64,000 nucleotides of DNA. It comes from Arthrobacter rhizosphaerae (GTDB taxonomy: Bacteria; Actinomycetota; Actinomycetes; Actinomycetales; Micrococcaceae). Below, piece after piece: positions 9,034 through 20,203 of the stretch. The notes beneath the pieces are model-generated. The model made no database searches. It worked only from the letters and a program-made list of their open reading frames with translations, and was not told where the DNA came from. The position numbers were made by a program, and so were the translations under genes. The stretch covers positions 124,001 to 188,000 of the forward strand of contig NZ_JALLAN010000002.1 in NCBI RefSeq assembly GCF_023062595.1. The letters run 5' to 3'. The first letter of the stretch is position 1. Each line of letters starts with the position of its first letter.

Positions 9034-9079
9034 GTCAATATTCTGACATACCTTGTTGATGTCAACACATTGACATCAA
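9032..9079. promoter_or_regulatory. Two palindromic operators between marR and the VOC gene
   Basis: A perfect inverted repeat TTGATGTCAA-CACA-TTGACATCAA lies at 9056-9079, just upstream of the AGGAGG of the plus-strand gene. A second one, ATGTCA-n6-TGACAT, lies at 9032-9049 and covers the marR start. Both share the half site TGTCA/TGACA, as expected for one MarR dimer controlling both directions. Confidence 0.75.
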
Positions 9080-9093
9080 CAGGAGGCAATACC

Positions 9094-9462
9094 ATGGCCG
9101 TTATTGGGCCCGATTTTATTTCCCTGCAGGTCCGCGATATGGAACGCTCGGCAGAGTTCTATGAACGCCAACTGGGGCTGACGCGGTCCGAGACCGGTCC
9201 GCCGCATGCCGTCGTCTTCGATACCCAGCCTGTTTCTTTCGCGGTGCGCCAACCCTTGCCTGGAGCCAGCCTCGACTCGGCGTCTCGGCCAGGTGAAGGC
9301 ATTGCGCTCTGGTTGCGCGCCGCCGACGCCCAGCAGCGTCACGATGCCCTCGCCGCAGCCGACACACCTATCGTCTCCGCACCCTTCGACGGGCCATTTG
9401 GGCGGACCTTCACCTTCGCGGATCCAGACGGCTACAAGATCACGATCCATGACGGCGCCTGA
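9094..9462 (+). CDS. VOC (glyoxalase/bleomycin-resistance fold) protein
   Basis: A 122-residue single-domain protein of the vicinal oxygen chelate superfamily. It starts MAVIGPDFISLQVRDMERSA and ends with FTFADPDGYKITIHDG, the two paired motifs of the fold. ATG 9094 has a consensus AGGAGG site eight bases upstream. The gene is divergent from marR and shares its operator, which suggests detoxification of, or resistance to, a compound sensed by that regulator. The substrate cannot be told from the sequence. Confidence 0.88.
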   Translation: MAVIGPDFISLQVRDMERSAEFYERQLGLTRSETGPPHAVVFDTQPVSFAVRQPLPGASLDSASRPGEGIALWLRAADAQQRHDALAAADTPIVSAPFDGPFGRTFTFADPDGYKITIHDGA

Positions 9463-9497
9463 ACCGGGCGGACGCAAGTGCTTGTGGCGGTGATGAC

Positions 9498-9911
9498 ATG
9501 AGCGCATGGCTGGGAGTCGCGTCTGCCGAGAACGTCCGCCGCGCCGTTGCCCTCGGCATCGTGCAGCTCAACCACGGAAAGCGGGGAAACCTATTGCGGT
9601 TGGACGCCGGGGACACCCTTATTTTCTACTCTCCGGTTCAACGCTTGGGCGATAGGATCCCGCTGCAACATTTCACGGCGATCGGTGAAATCTGCGACAA
9701 GGAGATCTGGCAGGCCGACGAAGGCGAATTCAAACCTTTCCGGCGTCGTGTTCGCTACAGTGACGCGTCACCCGTGGAGCTGCTGTCTGTCCGCGCCAAA
9801 CTGCATCTCACTGCCGAAGCGAACTGGGGGTACCAGCTCCGGTGCGGCCTCGTCTCACTGGACACCCATGACCTGAACGTACTTAGATCCGCTATGGCCC
9901 GTTCGCAGTAG
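9498..9911 (+). CDS. EVE-domain protein
   Basis: A 137-residue protein made of a single EVE/PUA-like domain. WLGVASAENVRRAVALG at the N-terminus, the GDTLIFYSP turn and the later WGYQLRCGL strand fit the family. EVE domains bind modified DNA or RNA bases and occur in modification-sensing restriction systems and in stand-alone proteins. No nuclease or methyltransferase is adjacent. It starts 35 bases after the VOC gene on the same strand and is followed by a strong hairpin terminator. Confidence 0.8.
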   Translation: MSAWLGVASAENVRRAVALGIVQLNHGKRGNLLRLDAGDTLIFYSPVQRLGDRIPLQHFTAIGEICDKEIWQADEGEFKPFRRRVRYSDASPVELLSVRAKLHLTAEANWGYQLRCGLVSLDTHDLNVLRSAMARSQ

Positions 9912-9954
9912 GGCAAAAATCGCCCGACAGCTCGGACTGTTCACCACTTTTACT

Positions 9955-9990
9955 GAAGGCTCCGTCCCAATCGGACGGAGCCTTCTCCAT
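9955..9990 (+). terminator. Intrinsic terminator after the EVE gene
   Basis: The arms AAGGCTCCGTCC (9956-9967) and GGACGGAGCCTT (9973-9984) form a perfect 12-base stem with a short loop, followed by a T-rich stretch near 9990. Confidence 0.85.
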
Positions 9991-10134
9991 TTTGGGGTCC
10001 TCTTTGTCCCGTTCCCTAACTGAACGGCAGGTTCCGGTTGAGGTGCCTTGCATCGATCAGTTTTGGAGAAGCAGCCAAGGCAGGCCGGTCCCTAGAGTCA
10101 AAAGCATCACTCGAACGCTCAAAAAGGACCTGAC

Positions 10135-10746
10135 ATGACCTCCATCGAATCCGTCACACTCGAAGTATCTGACCCCTCTGCCGCCACCGCTTTCTACGAC
10201 GCCGCCTTCGGGCTGGGCGAGCGGTTGCGCGTGCGGGCCTCGGATGACACCACCACAGGCTTCCGCGGGTACACACTGTCGCTCATCGTGTCGCAGCCGT
10301 CCACGGTCAGCAGCCTGATCGATTCCGCTGTCGAGGCCGGCGCGACCACGCTGAAGCCCGTCAGTAAGTCGCTTTGGGGCTACGGCGGCGTCGTTCAGGC
10401 TCCCGATGGTGCCATCTGGAAGGTCGCGACGTCGGCAAAGAAGGACACCGGCCCGGCCACCCGGGAGGTCGACAAGATCGTGCTGCTTGTGGCTGCCACT
10501 GACCTCGGTGCGACCAAGAAGTTCTACATGGACCGGGGCCTCGCCGTCGGAAAGAGCTTCGGCAAGTACGTCGAGTTCGCCATGCCGTCCAGTCCCGTCC
10601 AGCTGGGGCTCTATGGACGCCGCGCCCTTGCCAAGGATGCCGGTGTCTCTCCCGAGGGCGCCGGATCGCACCGCATCGCGATCAGCAGCAATGTGGGCCC
10701 GTTCACCGACCCCGACGGTTTCGACTGGGAGCCTGTCTCGATGTGA
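10135..10746 (+). CDS. Two-domain VOC family protein
   Basis: A 203-residue protein with two glyoxalase-fold modules. The first (about residues 1-100) runs from SIESVTLEVSDPSAATAFY to APDGAIWKVAT. The second (about 112-203) starts VDKIVLLVAATDLGATKKFY and ends FTDPDGFDWEPVS. Proteins of this layout include hydrolases and resistance proteins of unknown substrate. The gene stands alone and is followed by a perfect palindromic repeat that may end its transcript. Confidence 0.85.
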   Translation: MTSIESVTLEVSDPSAATAFYDAAFGLGERLRVRASDDTTTGFRGYTLSLIVSQPSTVSSLIDSAVEAGATTLKPVSKSLWGYGGVVQAPDGAIWKVATSAKKDTGPATREVDKIVLLVAATDLGATKKFYMDRGLAVGKSFGKYVEFAMPSSPVQLGLYGRRALAKDAGVSPEGAGSHRIAISSNVGPFTDPDGFDWEPVSM

Positions 10747-10768
10747 GCAAGGTGGCGCAGGGGACAAC

Positions 10769-10836
10769 TCCCAACTAGGTAGCAGTAGATGTGGTTTTGG
10801 AGGCTCAAAACAGCACCTACTGCTACCTAGTTGGGA
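10769..10836. repeat. Palindromic intergenic repeat, copy 2 (perfect)
   Basis: A 68-base element with perfect 20-base inverted arms (10769-10788 and 10817-10836, beginning TCCCAACTAGG). An inner GTTTTG/CAAAAC pair (10794-10799, 10806-10811) extends the stem. It shares its right half with the copy at 1312-1378. It lies between the VOC gene and the ABC exporter and could fold into a long RNA or DNA hairpin. REP- or MITE-like origin is inferred. Confidence 0.85.
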
Positions 10837-10947
10837 CAAGGAGGACGACGGCGGAATGTCCTCTGCTCACCGCGAAATACCAGCTCTCCCTCAGGAATCC
10901 GGTCGTAAACTGAACTCCGAATCTCTTCGCGTGAGTTGGAGCCATGC

Positions 10948-12711
10948 ATGCTCTGGAAGTTGCTCGTTGAATACCTGAAGCCTCACCGGCGGCTGCTGCT
11001 CGCCGTCGTCGTCTTCCAGCTGGCGCAGTCCATCGCGTCCCTGTACCTGCCCACCCTGAATGCCGACATCATCGACCAGGGCGTGGCGAAGGGGGACATC
11101 AACTACATCCTGGGCACCGGCAGCATTATGCTGCTGATCACCCTGCTCCAGATCGTCTGCGCGGTGACGGCCGTGTACTTCGGGGCGAAGGCGGCAATGG
11201 GCGTGGGGCGGGATCTCCGCGGGGCGATCTTTACCAGGGTGGGGGAGTTCTCAGAGCAGGAGGTCACCCGGTTCGGGGCGCCGAGCCTCATCACCCGCTC
11301 CACCAACGACGTCCAGCAGGTCCAGCAGTTGGTCCTGATGTCGGCCACCCTGATGGTCACGGCGCCCATGCTCAGCATCGGCGGCGTCATCATGGCGGTA
11401 CGGCAGGACGTGCAGCTGTCCTGGCTGATTGCGGTGAGCGTGCCCGTGCTCCTGATCGGTGTGGGGTTGATTGTCAGCCGCATGATTCCGCTGTTCCGCA
11501 AGATGCAGGTGAGGATCGACGCCGTCAACCGCGTCCTGCGCGAACAGCTCACCGGCATCCGCGTGGTCCGCGCCTTCGTGCGGGAGGACATCGAGAACGC
11601 CCGCTTCGCCCGGGCCAACGACGACGTCACCGATACAGCCCTGCACGCCGGACGCCTCATGGCGCTCATGTTCCCCGTGGTGATGCTGGTCCTGAACGTC
11701 TCCAGTGTGGCAGTGATCTGGTTCGGCGCGTTCCGGATCGACGACGGGTCCATGCAGGTGGGCACGCTGATCGCCTTCCTCAGCTACCTCATGCAGATCC
11801 TGATGTCCGTCATGATGGCCACGTTCATGGCGGCCATGATCCCGCGCGCAGCGGTCTCCGCGGACCGGATCGGGGAGGTGCTGACGACCGAGTCGAGCGT
11901 GCGGCCGCCGCTGAACCCTGTTGGCTTCCCTGACCGCGCCGGTGCTGTTTCCTCCAACGGCAAGCGCCGCGGCGAGCTGGAAATGCGCGACGTCGGATTC
12001 GCCTACCCGGGTGCCGAGCAGCCCGTCCTGAGCGGCATCAGTTTCACTGCCCGGGCGGGGCAGACGACGGCGATCATCGGCAGCACCGGCGCCGGCAAGA
12101 CCACGCTCGTGAACCTCATGCCCCGGCTTTTCGACGCGACCAGCGGTTCGGTGAGGATCGACGGCGTCGACGTCCGCGAGCTGCACCCGGACCTGCTGTG
12201 GGGCCACATCGGACTTGTCCCGCAAAAGCCGTACCTGTTCTCCGGCACCGTGCGCAGCAACCTGCTGTACGGAAAGCCCGATGCCACGGAAGACGAGCTG
12301 TGGCAGGCCCTCGGCACCGCCCAGGCGCAGGACTTCGTCCGGGAGATGGAGGGCGGCCTGGATGCGAGCATTTCGCAGGGCGGCACCAACGTTTCCGGCG
12401 GGCAGCGGCAGCGGCTCGCCATCGCCCGCGCGCTGGTGAAGCGGCCGGAGCTCTACATTTTTGACGACTCGTTCTCCTCGCTGGACACCGCCACCGATGC
12501 CCGGCTCCGGCAGGCGCTCAAGCACAACACCTCCGGGGCCACCTTGGTGATCATCGCCCAGCGGGTGTCCAGCATTGTCGACGCTGACCAGATCCTGGTG
12601 CTCGACGGCGGCATGATCGTCGGGCAGGGAACGCACGACGAGCTGCGGGAGACCTCGGAGACGTACCAGGAGATTGTGAACTCGCAGCTGGCAGTGGAGG
12701 ACGCGGCATGA
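10948..12711 (+). CDS. ABC exporter half-transporter, degenerate ATPase site
   Basis: A 587-residue type IV ABC half-exporter. About six transmembrane helices (residues 15-310) are followed by a nucleotide-binding domain (about 345-580). The Walker A motif is GSTGAGKTT, the signature NVSGGQRQR, and the Walker B is [11 protein letters not shown], in which the usual catalytic glutamate is aspartate. This is typical of the non-canonical half of heterodimeric drug exporters such as TM287/288 and LmrCD. I chose ATG 10948; a TTG at 10936 is also possible. The stop overlaps the next half-transporter by four bases (ATGA), so the pair is co-translated. Confidence 0.92.
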   Translation: MLWKLLVEYLKPHRRLLLAVVVFQLAQSIASLYLPTLNADIIDQGVAKGDINYILGTGSIMLLITLLQIVCAVTAVYFGAKAAMGVGRDLRGAIFTRVGEFSEQEVTRFGAPSLITRSTNDVQQVQQLVLMSATLMVTAPMLSIGGVIMAVRQDVQLSWLIAVSVPVLLIGVGLIVSRMIPLFRKMQVRIDAVNRVLREQLTGIRVVRAFVREDIENARFARANDDVTDTALHAGRLMALMFPVVMLVLNVSSVAVIWFGAFRIDDGSMQVGTLIAFLSYLMQILMSVMMATFMAAMIPRAAVSADRIGEVLTTESSVRPPLNPVGFPDRAGAVSSNGKRRGELEMRDVGFAYPGAEQPVLSGISFTARAGQTTAIIGSTGAGKTTLVNLMPRLFDATSGSVRIDGVDVRELHPDLLWGHIGLVPQKPYLFSGTVRSNLLYGKPDATEDELWQALGTAQAQDFVREMEGGLDASISQGGTNVSGGQRQRLAIARALVKRPELYIFDDSFSSLDTATDARLRQALKHNTSGATLVIIAQRVSSIVDADQILVLDGGMIVGQGTHDELRETSETYQEIVNSQLAVEDAA

Positions 12712-14696
12712 GCGGCACCGGAACCCCGACGGCGGCTGCGTCCAGCCCGAGCCGCATACCCCGCCCCGCTGGAGGACCGGGCCGCGGCGGACCCTTTGCT
12801 GGAATGAACATCCCTGCAGAGAAGCCGATGAACTTCTGGCCCTCGGCCAAGCGGCTGCTGGGGACACTGCGGCCGGAGCGGCTGTGGCTGGTGCAGGTTC
12901 TGGTGCTGTCCGTCGTCGGCGTCGCGTTCTCCGTGATCGGGCCGAGACTGCTGGGCGAAGGCACCAACCTGATCTTCGCCGGCGTCGTCTCCAAGGACCT
13001 TCCCGCGGGCGCCAGCAAGGCCGACGTCATCGCGGGCCTGCGTGCTTCCGGGCAGAACCAGCAGGCCGACATGCTCAGCGCGATGCCGCTGACGCCCGGC
13101 GTCGGGATTGATTTCCAGGCGCTGGCCACTGTGCTGCTGTGGGCGCTGGCGCTGTATGTGCTGGCCTCCGCGTTCGGCTGGGCGCAGGCGTACATCCTCA
13201 ACGGCGTCGTGCAGCGGACGGTGTACCGGCTGCGCGAGCAGATCGAGGCGAAGATCCACCGCCTGCCGTTGCGGTATTTCGATTCCATCCAGCGCGGTGA
13301 GCTGCTCAGCCGGGTGACCAACGACGTCGACAATATCTCCCAGAGCCTGCAGCAATCGATCAGCCAGGTGGTCACGTCCCTGCTGACGGTGGTGGGCGTG
13401 CTGGTGATGATGGTGCTGCTCTCGCCGACGCTCGCGGTGATTGCGCTTGTGACGGTGCCGCTGACGCTGGGGATCACGGCGCTCATTGCCAAGCGCTCGC
13501 AGAAGCTGTTCGTGGCGCAGTGGAAGAACACGGGCGAGCTGAACGGGCAGATCGAGGAGACGTACACCGGGCACGCGCTGGTGAAGGTGTTCGGGCGGCA
13601 GCGCGAGGTGGACGAGCGGTTCCGGCAGAAGAACGTGGAGCTGTACCAGGCGAGCTTCGGCGCGCAGTTCATCAGCGGGCTCATCATGCCGGCCATGACG
13701 TTCATCGGGAACCTTGTGTATGTGGGGATTGCCGTGGTGGGCGGGCTGCAGGTGGCGTCCGGTGCGATGCAGCTGGGCGATGTGCAGGCGTTCATCCAGT
13801 ACTCCCGGCAGTTCACCATGCCGCTCGCGCAGCTGGGGTCGATGGCCAACCTGCTGCAGTCCGGCGTTGCTTCGGCCGAGCGGGTATTTGAGCTGCTGGA
13901 TACCGACGAGCAATCGCCTGATCCTGCTGAGGCTGCGACGCCGGATGGCAAGCGCGGGCGGCTCGTGTTTGAGGATGTTTCCTTCTCCTACTCGCCGGAG
14001 AAGCCGCTGATCTCTTCACTTTCTTTGGTGGCGGAGCCGGGGCAGACGGTGGCTATTGTGGGGCCGACCGGTGCGGGCAAGACCACGTTGGTGAACCTGA
14101 TGATGCGGTTCTACGAGATTGATGCGGGGCGGATAACGCTCGACGGCGTGGATGTCACCTCCATGACCCGGCACGAGCTGCGCTCGCGGATGGGGATGGT
14201 GCTGCAGGATACGTGGCTGTTCGGCGGGACGATCCGGGACAACATCGCGTATGGCCGGCCGGAGGCTTCGGAGGCGGAGATCCTGGAGGCTGCGCAGGCG
14301 ACGTATGTGGACAGGTTCGTGCGGTCGCTGCCGGAGGGGTACGACACTGTGCTGGATGACGAGGGCTCGAACGTGTCTGCGGGGGAGAAGCAGTTGCTGA
14401 CGATTGCCAGGGCGTTCCTGTCCCGGCCGTCAGTGCTGATCCTGGATGAGGCGACTTCTTCAGTGGACACGCGGACCGAGGTTCTGGTGCAGAAGGCGAT
14501 GAGTGCTTTGCGGTCCGACCGGACCTCGTTTGTGATTGCCCACCGGCTCTCAACGATCCGCGACGCCGACCTCATCCTGGTGATGGAGGCAGGGCAGATC
14601 GTGGAGCAGGGGACACACGCGGAGTTGCTAGCGGCGGGTGGGGCCTACGCGCGCCTGTACGAAGCCCAGTTCGCGGCTCCGGTGGCGGAGGTTTAA
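12708..14696 (+). CDS. ABC exporter half-transporter, canonical ATPase site
   Basis: A 662-residue partner of the preceding gene. A proline- and glycine-rich N-terminus of about 40 residues precedes six membrane helices (about 60-390, with a long loop after the first) and a C-terminal ATPase. The ATPase has Walker [10 protein letters not shown], signature NVSAGEKQL, and a canonical Walker B with glutamate ([11 protein letters not shown]). The two genes should form a heterodimeric multidrug or lipid exporter. The last 300 codons have a close second copy at 25889-26803, and a short relic of the Walker A region is at 16541-16628. The substrate is unknown. Confidence 0.92.
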   Translation: MSGTGTPTAAASSPSRIPRPAGGPGRGGPFAGMNIPAEKPMNFWPSAKRLLGTLRPERLWLVQVLVLSVVGVAFSVIGPRLLGEGTNLIFAGVVSKDLPAGASKADVIAGLRASGQNQQADMLSAMPLTPGVGIDFQALATVLLWALALYVLASAFGWAQAYILNGVVQRTVYRLREQIEAKIHRLPLRYFDSIQRGELLSRVTNDVDNISQSLQQSISQVVTSLLTVVGVLVMMVLLSPTLAVIALVTVPLTLGITALIAKRSQKLFVAQWKNTGELNGQIEETYTGHALVKVFGRQREVDERFRQKNVELYQASFGAQFISGLIMPAMTFIGNLVYVGIAVVGGLQVASGAMQLGDVQAFIQYSRQFTMPLAQLGSMANLLQSGVASAERVFELLDTDEQSPDPAEAATPDGKRGRLVFEDVSFSYSPEKPLISSLSLVAEPGQTVAIVGPTGAGKTTLVNLMMRFYEIDAGRITLDGVDVTSMTRHELRSRMGMVLQDTWLFGGTIRDNIAYGRPEASEAEILEAAQATYVDRFVRSLPEGYDTVLDDEGSNVSAGEKQLLTIARAFLSRPSVLILDEATSSVDTRTEVLVQKAMSALRSDRTSFVIAHRLSTIRDADLILVMEAGQIVEQGTHAELLAAGGAYARLYEAQFAAPVAEV

Positions 14697-15271
14697 GCGG
14701 TCTTTTTCGGCGGTTCGTAAGGTTGGAGTTCGGTATCCCAAGCTGACGAAGGTGTGGTCACATGAGCCGTAACGTCGGCCGATACCAGCTCCTCCACGAT
14801 GATGCGCAGCATCGCATCTGCCATGGCTTTCGGCAGATCTCCATCCGTGTCGATGTCAATGACCAGTCCTTCAGGCGTGACGTAGACCCCGGATACGTAG
14901 CTGGCCGTGTTGTCGTAGGGGTCGCCCGAGAAGTCGGCGGAAATGTCTACTTCCTGGCCGCGACCGCCCACTCGCATAAGCCGAGGAGTGGCGGCTTGAA
15001 GAGCTGCTGCGGCCTTATCGGTGTCCTCCGTCACGACCAAAAAGACCGGGTAGGTTTCCCAGCCTTCCCCAAGCTCCGCCTCCCACCTCTCGCCCATTCG
15101 ATCGAAGATGTCCGGTTCCGTGGTTACCCTGGCGACTTCCTTTGTGGCATCGGTACTCACTGTCTTAGTCGCGCTTGGGGTAGTACCCAACGCCCCCATC
15201 AGGTAGACAGTTGCAAATACGATAAGAACCGTCCCGATCAACACGATGACGAGTGCCATTTTGTTCATCAT
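14693..15271 (-). CDS. Membrane-anchored extracytoplasmic protein, unknown function
   Basis: A 192-residue protein with one N-terminal hydrophobic helix (about residues 5-28) and no lipobox cysteine, so it is probably a membrane-anchored or cleaved exported protein. The remainder is acidic and soluble, with no motif I recognise. Its stop overlaps that of the convergent ABC exporter gene by four bases. It lies 16 bases downstream of the nuclease-like gene on the same strand, so the two could be co-transcribed. Confidence 0.7.
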   Translation of the reverse strand: MMNKMALVIVLIGTVLIVFATVYLMGALGTTPSATKTVSTDATKEVARVTTEPDIFDRMGERWEAELGEGWETYPVFLVVTEDTDKAAAALQAATPRLMRVGGRGQEVDISADFSGDPYDNTASYVSGVYVTPEGLVIDIDTDGDLPKAMADAMLRIIVEELVSADVTAHVTTPSSAWDTELQPYEPPKKTA

Positions 15272-15287
15272 CGTCGTTCCTAGGACT

Positions 15288-16379
15288 TCACAAGTAACTC
15301 TTCACGCTCGCGCGGAGCGCCTCGGTGTGTTCGTAGATCTCCTCAAGCGAGCTGATAGGGACACGGGTTTCTTCTTTGTCAGCGTCGAATATCCCGATGT
15401 ACTTCTGGGTGCGGTTGAAATGCAGTCGGGCGATCGGCTTGCGATTGTTGTCATCGAGCAGTACGGCGAAGTAGGACTTGGCATCACGCTGGATTACCCG
15501 TGCGGGCTTGACCTCACTACAAACGATGGCGCGAACAATCTGGTATCCCTCGATTTCCTCCAGGGTCGTCTCCAGACCATCCGCCTCGGCCAAGTCCGCG
15601 TCTGCGACAGGGGCACTTGTCACGCTTGCGGCTGCCGCGGAGTCCTCAGCCTGTGGAAAGCCTGGAGCGCCGAGGGCCTTCTTGAGCCGCTCGTTCACCT
15701 GGTCGTTGAGGAACTGCTTGGAAGCTTTGGTCACCAGAGCCGTGAACTGTTCTCGAACCTTTTGGGTGTACGGGCCAGGATAAACGCGGCCGGTTAGGAA
15801 TTTCACCCATTCGTCTTCTGGCTCCTTGAACTGAGCGGCGAGAGTTCGCTTCAATTCGCCGATGTACTTCAGTTCGCCCGCGGCACTAATGATCGAGTCA
15901 AGGTCAAAGACATCTTTGGACAGCTTCTGGAGTTCAGGAATGAGGGACTCGTCGATGTCGTTCAAATCGAGAACCAGGAAGGGCTTGGCATCCATGCGAT
16001 TCGGGGCGTCGAGGTCTGTAAAGAATTGATAGACCTCACCGTTTGTAAGGATGGCAATTCGAGCGTTCGTGACGGCGAAATACCGGAAGAGCTGGGAGGC
16101 GTGTTCGATTTTCACCGGCTCTGTCGACTTCTTGCACTCAATCAGGATCTGGACCACGCCGTCCTTGACGATGGCGTAGTCGATCTTCTCGCCCTTCTTC
16201 AACCCCACGTCCGCTACGAACTCCGGCACGACCTCCATCGGATTGAACACGTCATAGCCCAGGATTGTTGAAATGAAGGGCATGACAAACGCATTTTTTG
16301 TCGCTTCTTCTGTTTGGATAACTCCTCGCTGCTGGCGCACCTTTGCTGCCAAAGCCGAGAGTTTTTCTGCAAATTCCAT
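15288..16379 (-). CDS. Orphan type I restriction (HsdR N-terminal) nuclease-like protein
   Basis: A 363-residue protein. Its first 150 residues match the HSDR_N_2 domain of the PD-(D/E)XK nuclease fold: EEATKNAFVMPFISTILGYDV, then KIDYAIV with the catalytic Asp, then LIECKK with Glu and Lys. A helical linker follows, and the C-terminal 90 residues resemble the extra domain common in such stand-alone proteins. ATG 16379 is preceded by AAGGGGG. No methylase, specificity or helicase subunit is near, so it is not a complete restriction system. The nuclease activity is inferred from the motif. Confidence 0.8.
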   Translation of the reverse strand: MEFAEKLSALAAKVRQQRGVIQTEEATKNAFVMPFISTILGYDVFNPMEVVPEFVADVGLKKGEKIDYAIVKDGVVQILIECKKSTEPVKIEHASQLFRYFAVTNARIAILTNGEVYQFFTDLDAPNRMDAKPFLVLDLNDIDESLIPELQKLSKDVFDLDSIISAAGELKYIGELKRTLAAQFKEPEDEWVKFLTGRVYPGPYTQKVREQFTALVTKASKQFLNDQVNERLKKALGAPGFPQAEDSAAAASVTSAPVADADLAEADGLETTLEEIEGYQIVRAIVCSEVKPARVIQRDAKSYFAVLLDDNNRKPIARLHFNRTQKYIGIFDADKEETRVPISSLEEIYEHTEALRASVKSYL

Positions 16380-16540
16380 TTGTCCCCCTTGAAAAATGTT
16401 GTGTTGCCAACCGTAACGCAGCACAAGGGGAAATTTGATGGAATCTCGGGACTCAAATTGGTAAATCAATCCGGGATGCGACTCGGGTTGGAGAGACGGG
16501 AGCGGCGTCGCGGGCGGATGGCATCTTGGCTAAGTTCCTC
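16380..16540. other. Upstream region of the nuclease-like gene
   Basis: No gene is seen here. The whole gap between genes runs from 16380 to 16818 and also contains an ABC transporter relic. Confidence 0.5.
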
Positions 16541-16628
16541 CTGATCCCTTATCTGTCCTTGTGGAGGAGCCGGGGGCAGACGGTGGCAATAATTGGGTCT
16601 ACAGGTGCCGGCCACATCACACTCGCGT
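16541..16628 (+). pseudogene. Short relic of an ABC exporter ATPase (Walker A region)
   Basis: About 88 bases resemble 14008-14095 of the intact exporter gene. They run from CTGATCCCTTATCTGTCC through GGAGCCGGGGGCAGACGG to the nucleotide loop. It encodes [11 protein letters not shown], with the Walker A lysine replaced by histidine and one extra G in the reading frame, then stops at a TGA. It is clearly non-functional and indicates past duplication of the exporter locus. The loop sequence is slightly closer to the first exporter half (GSTGAG). Confidence 0.75.
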
Positions 16629-16818
16629 GAAGGTTAGAGGGCTCGTCCACACCGCGGCACCCGAGACAAACCGGCACAGGTCAAGGAGGTATAGCCATAC
16701 CGGATAGAAATAGTTGCTGAACGTCAGGTTCCGGCCCGTCAATTCAGATGGAGGCGCCGCCCGAAGTGCGAAGTTCCTGCCGTCGTCCCCATTCGGATGC
16801 AGCTCCCCCGCAGTTCGC

Positions 16819-17292
16819 TTAGATCCGAAGCTCCATGAACACGCTGTTGGGATCCAGGACGTAGTCCGCGAAGGGCGGGCACTCCGTGAAGCCATGGCGG
16901 GCATATAGGCGTCGCGCTGGAGCGAAGTAGTCCTCGGTTCCAGTCTCCAGAAGAACGCGCTCAAGGCCTCGGGTCCGGGCGTCGTCAAGGATGTGCCTGA
17001 GCATGAGGGTGGCCACACCACGGCCACGTGCCGTTGCCGTGGTGCGCATGGACTTGATCTCACCGTGGCTGGCTGAGCCGGGCGCGGAATCTAGAAGCGT
17101 GAGTGCGCCGCACCCCAGCAGATTGCCGTCCTCCCTGGCCGTCCAGAACGTAATCGCCGGCCCGGACAGCGCGGAGTGGTCCAGGGCGTGAACGCTTTCG
17201 GCAGGCGAGGTGGCGAACATGTCTGCCAGGTGCTCGCTCAGGAGCTGGTGGACATCGGCGTGTGCGGGGTCGTCCCGGTCAATCTGAATCAT
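16819..17292 (-). CDS. GNAT family N-acetyltransferase
   Basis: A 157-residue acetyltransferase. The acetyl-CoA binding motif is in GEIKSMRTTATARGRGVATLML (RGRGVA pyrophosphate loop, about residue 95), followed by FAPARRLYARHGF, the last conserved helix. The start at 17292 (MIQIDRDDP) agrees with the family length and avoids a longer, proline-rich extension. Similar proteins are often called YsnE-like. The substrate is unknown. It is downstream of katG on the same strand, but a strong hairpin separates them. Confidence 0.85.
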   Translation of the reverse strand: MIQIDRDDPAHADVHQLLSEHLADMFATSPAESVHALDHSALSGPAITFWTAREDGNLLGCGALTLLDSAPGSASHGEIKSMRTTATARGRGVATLMLRHILDDARTRGLERVLLETGTEDYFAPARRLYARHGFTECPPFADYVLDPNSVFMELRI

Positions 17293-17331
17293 CGTCTCAA
17301 ATTTACCCGTTCCAAAGTGATTGTTCGTGCC

Positions 17332-17361
17332 CCGGGCCGGCTGCAAGAACAGCCGGCCCGG
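17332..17361 (-). terminator. Hairpin terminator after katG
   Basis: Perfect 12-base arms CCGGGCCGGCTG and CAGCCGGCCCGG are separated by six bases. They lie just past the katG stop on the minus strand. There is no clear U tract. Confidence 0.7.
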
Positions 17362-17370
17362 ACGCATCCG

Positions 17371-19815
<2,445 letters not shown>

Positions 19816-19864
19816 TCATCATAACTAATATATCAAGAGGATATTAGGTAACAGCTAGGGGGAA

Positions 19865-19963
19865 ATGATGGTCGACGTTCTGACCCGCTCGCTCGCAGAG
19901 ACCGATCCTGCGATCCACGCCGCGGATTTCCTCTCGCGCAACCTGGACCCGAAGAAGTCCTAA
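19865..19963 (+). CDS. Short open frame, probable truncated gene start
   Basis: ATG 19865 follows AGGGGGAA and encodes 32 residues (MMVDVLTRSLAETDP and so on) before TAA. The sequence looks like the N-terminus of a larger enzyme that has been cut. The phrase SLAETDPAI loosely resembles the start of serine hydroxymethyltransferases, but that is a guess. It could also serve as a leader peptide for the downstream operon. A pdxS relic follows directly. Confidence 0.35.
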   Translation: MMVDVLTRSLAETDPAIHAADFLSRNLDPKKS

Positions 19964-19974
19964 GGACGGTGTGG

Positions 19975-20125
19975 TCCGCTCCGTCAAAGCCATCAACGCC
20001 GCCCGCCTTATTATGACGACCCCGACGTCATCGCCAAGGCCTCCCGCGGCCTGGGCGAAGCCATGGTCGGCATCAACGTGGACGAAATCCCGCAGCCGCA
20101 CCGCCTCGCCGAGCGCGGCTGGTAG
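19975..20125 (+). pseudogene. pdxS: Relic of the 3' end of pdxS (pyridoxal phosphate synthase)
   Basis: From 20009 the frame reads [20 protein letters not shown] and then [16 protein letters not shown] before TAG at 20123. This matches the C-terminus of the PdxS/Pdx1 lyase subunit closely. Upstream, SVKAINAAR in a different frame probably corresponds to the preceding part, so there is a frameshift as well as loss of the rest of the gene. It lies directly before a PLP-dependent aminotransferase, so it may be the scar of a former vitamin B6-linked operon or of a recombination event. Confidence 0.8.
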
Positions 20126-20203
20126 CAACCCATGTCGGGTATGAGGCCGAACAAGATATTTCCGCAGAAGATCGATCACCATCTCAATGAGGAGAAGAAC
20201 ACC

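Noticed and set aside
11251..12867. A 538-codon open frame on the minus strand
   Set aside because: It is antisense to the ABC exporter genes, is rich in His, Arg, Gly and Gln, and has no domain. The plus-strand frames carry all ABC motifs.
12453..13951. Two long minus-strand frames of about 470 codons
   Set aside because: Mirror frames of the second exporter half; low-complexity composition and no motif.
15288..16379. A complete type I restriction-modification system
   Set aside because: Only an HsdR N-terminal-like domain is present; no helicase, specificity or methylase gene lies nearby.
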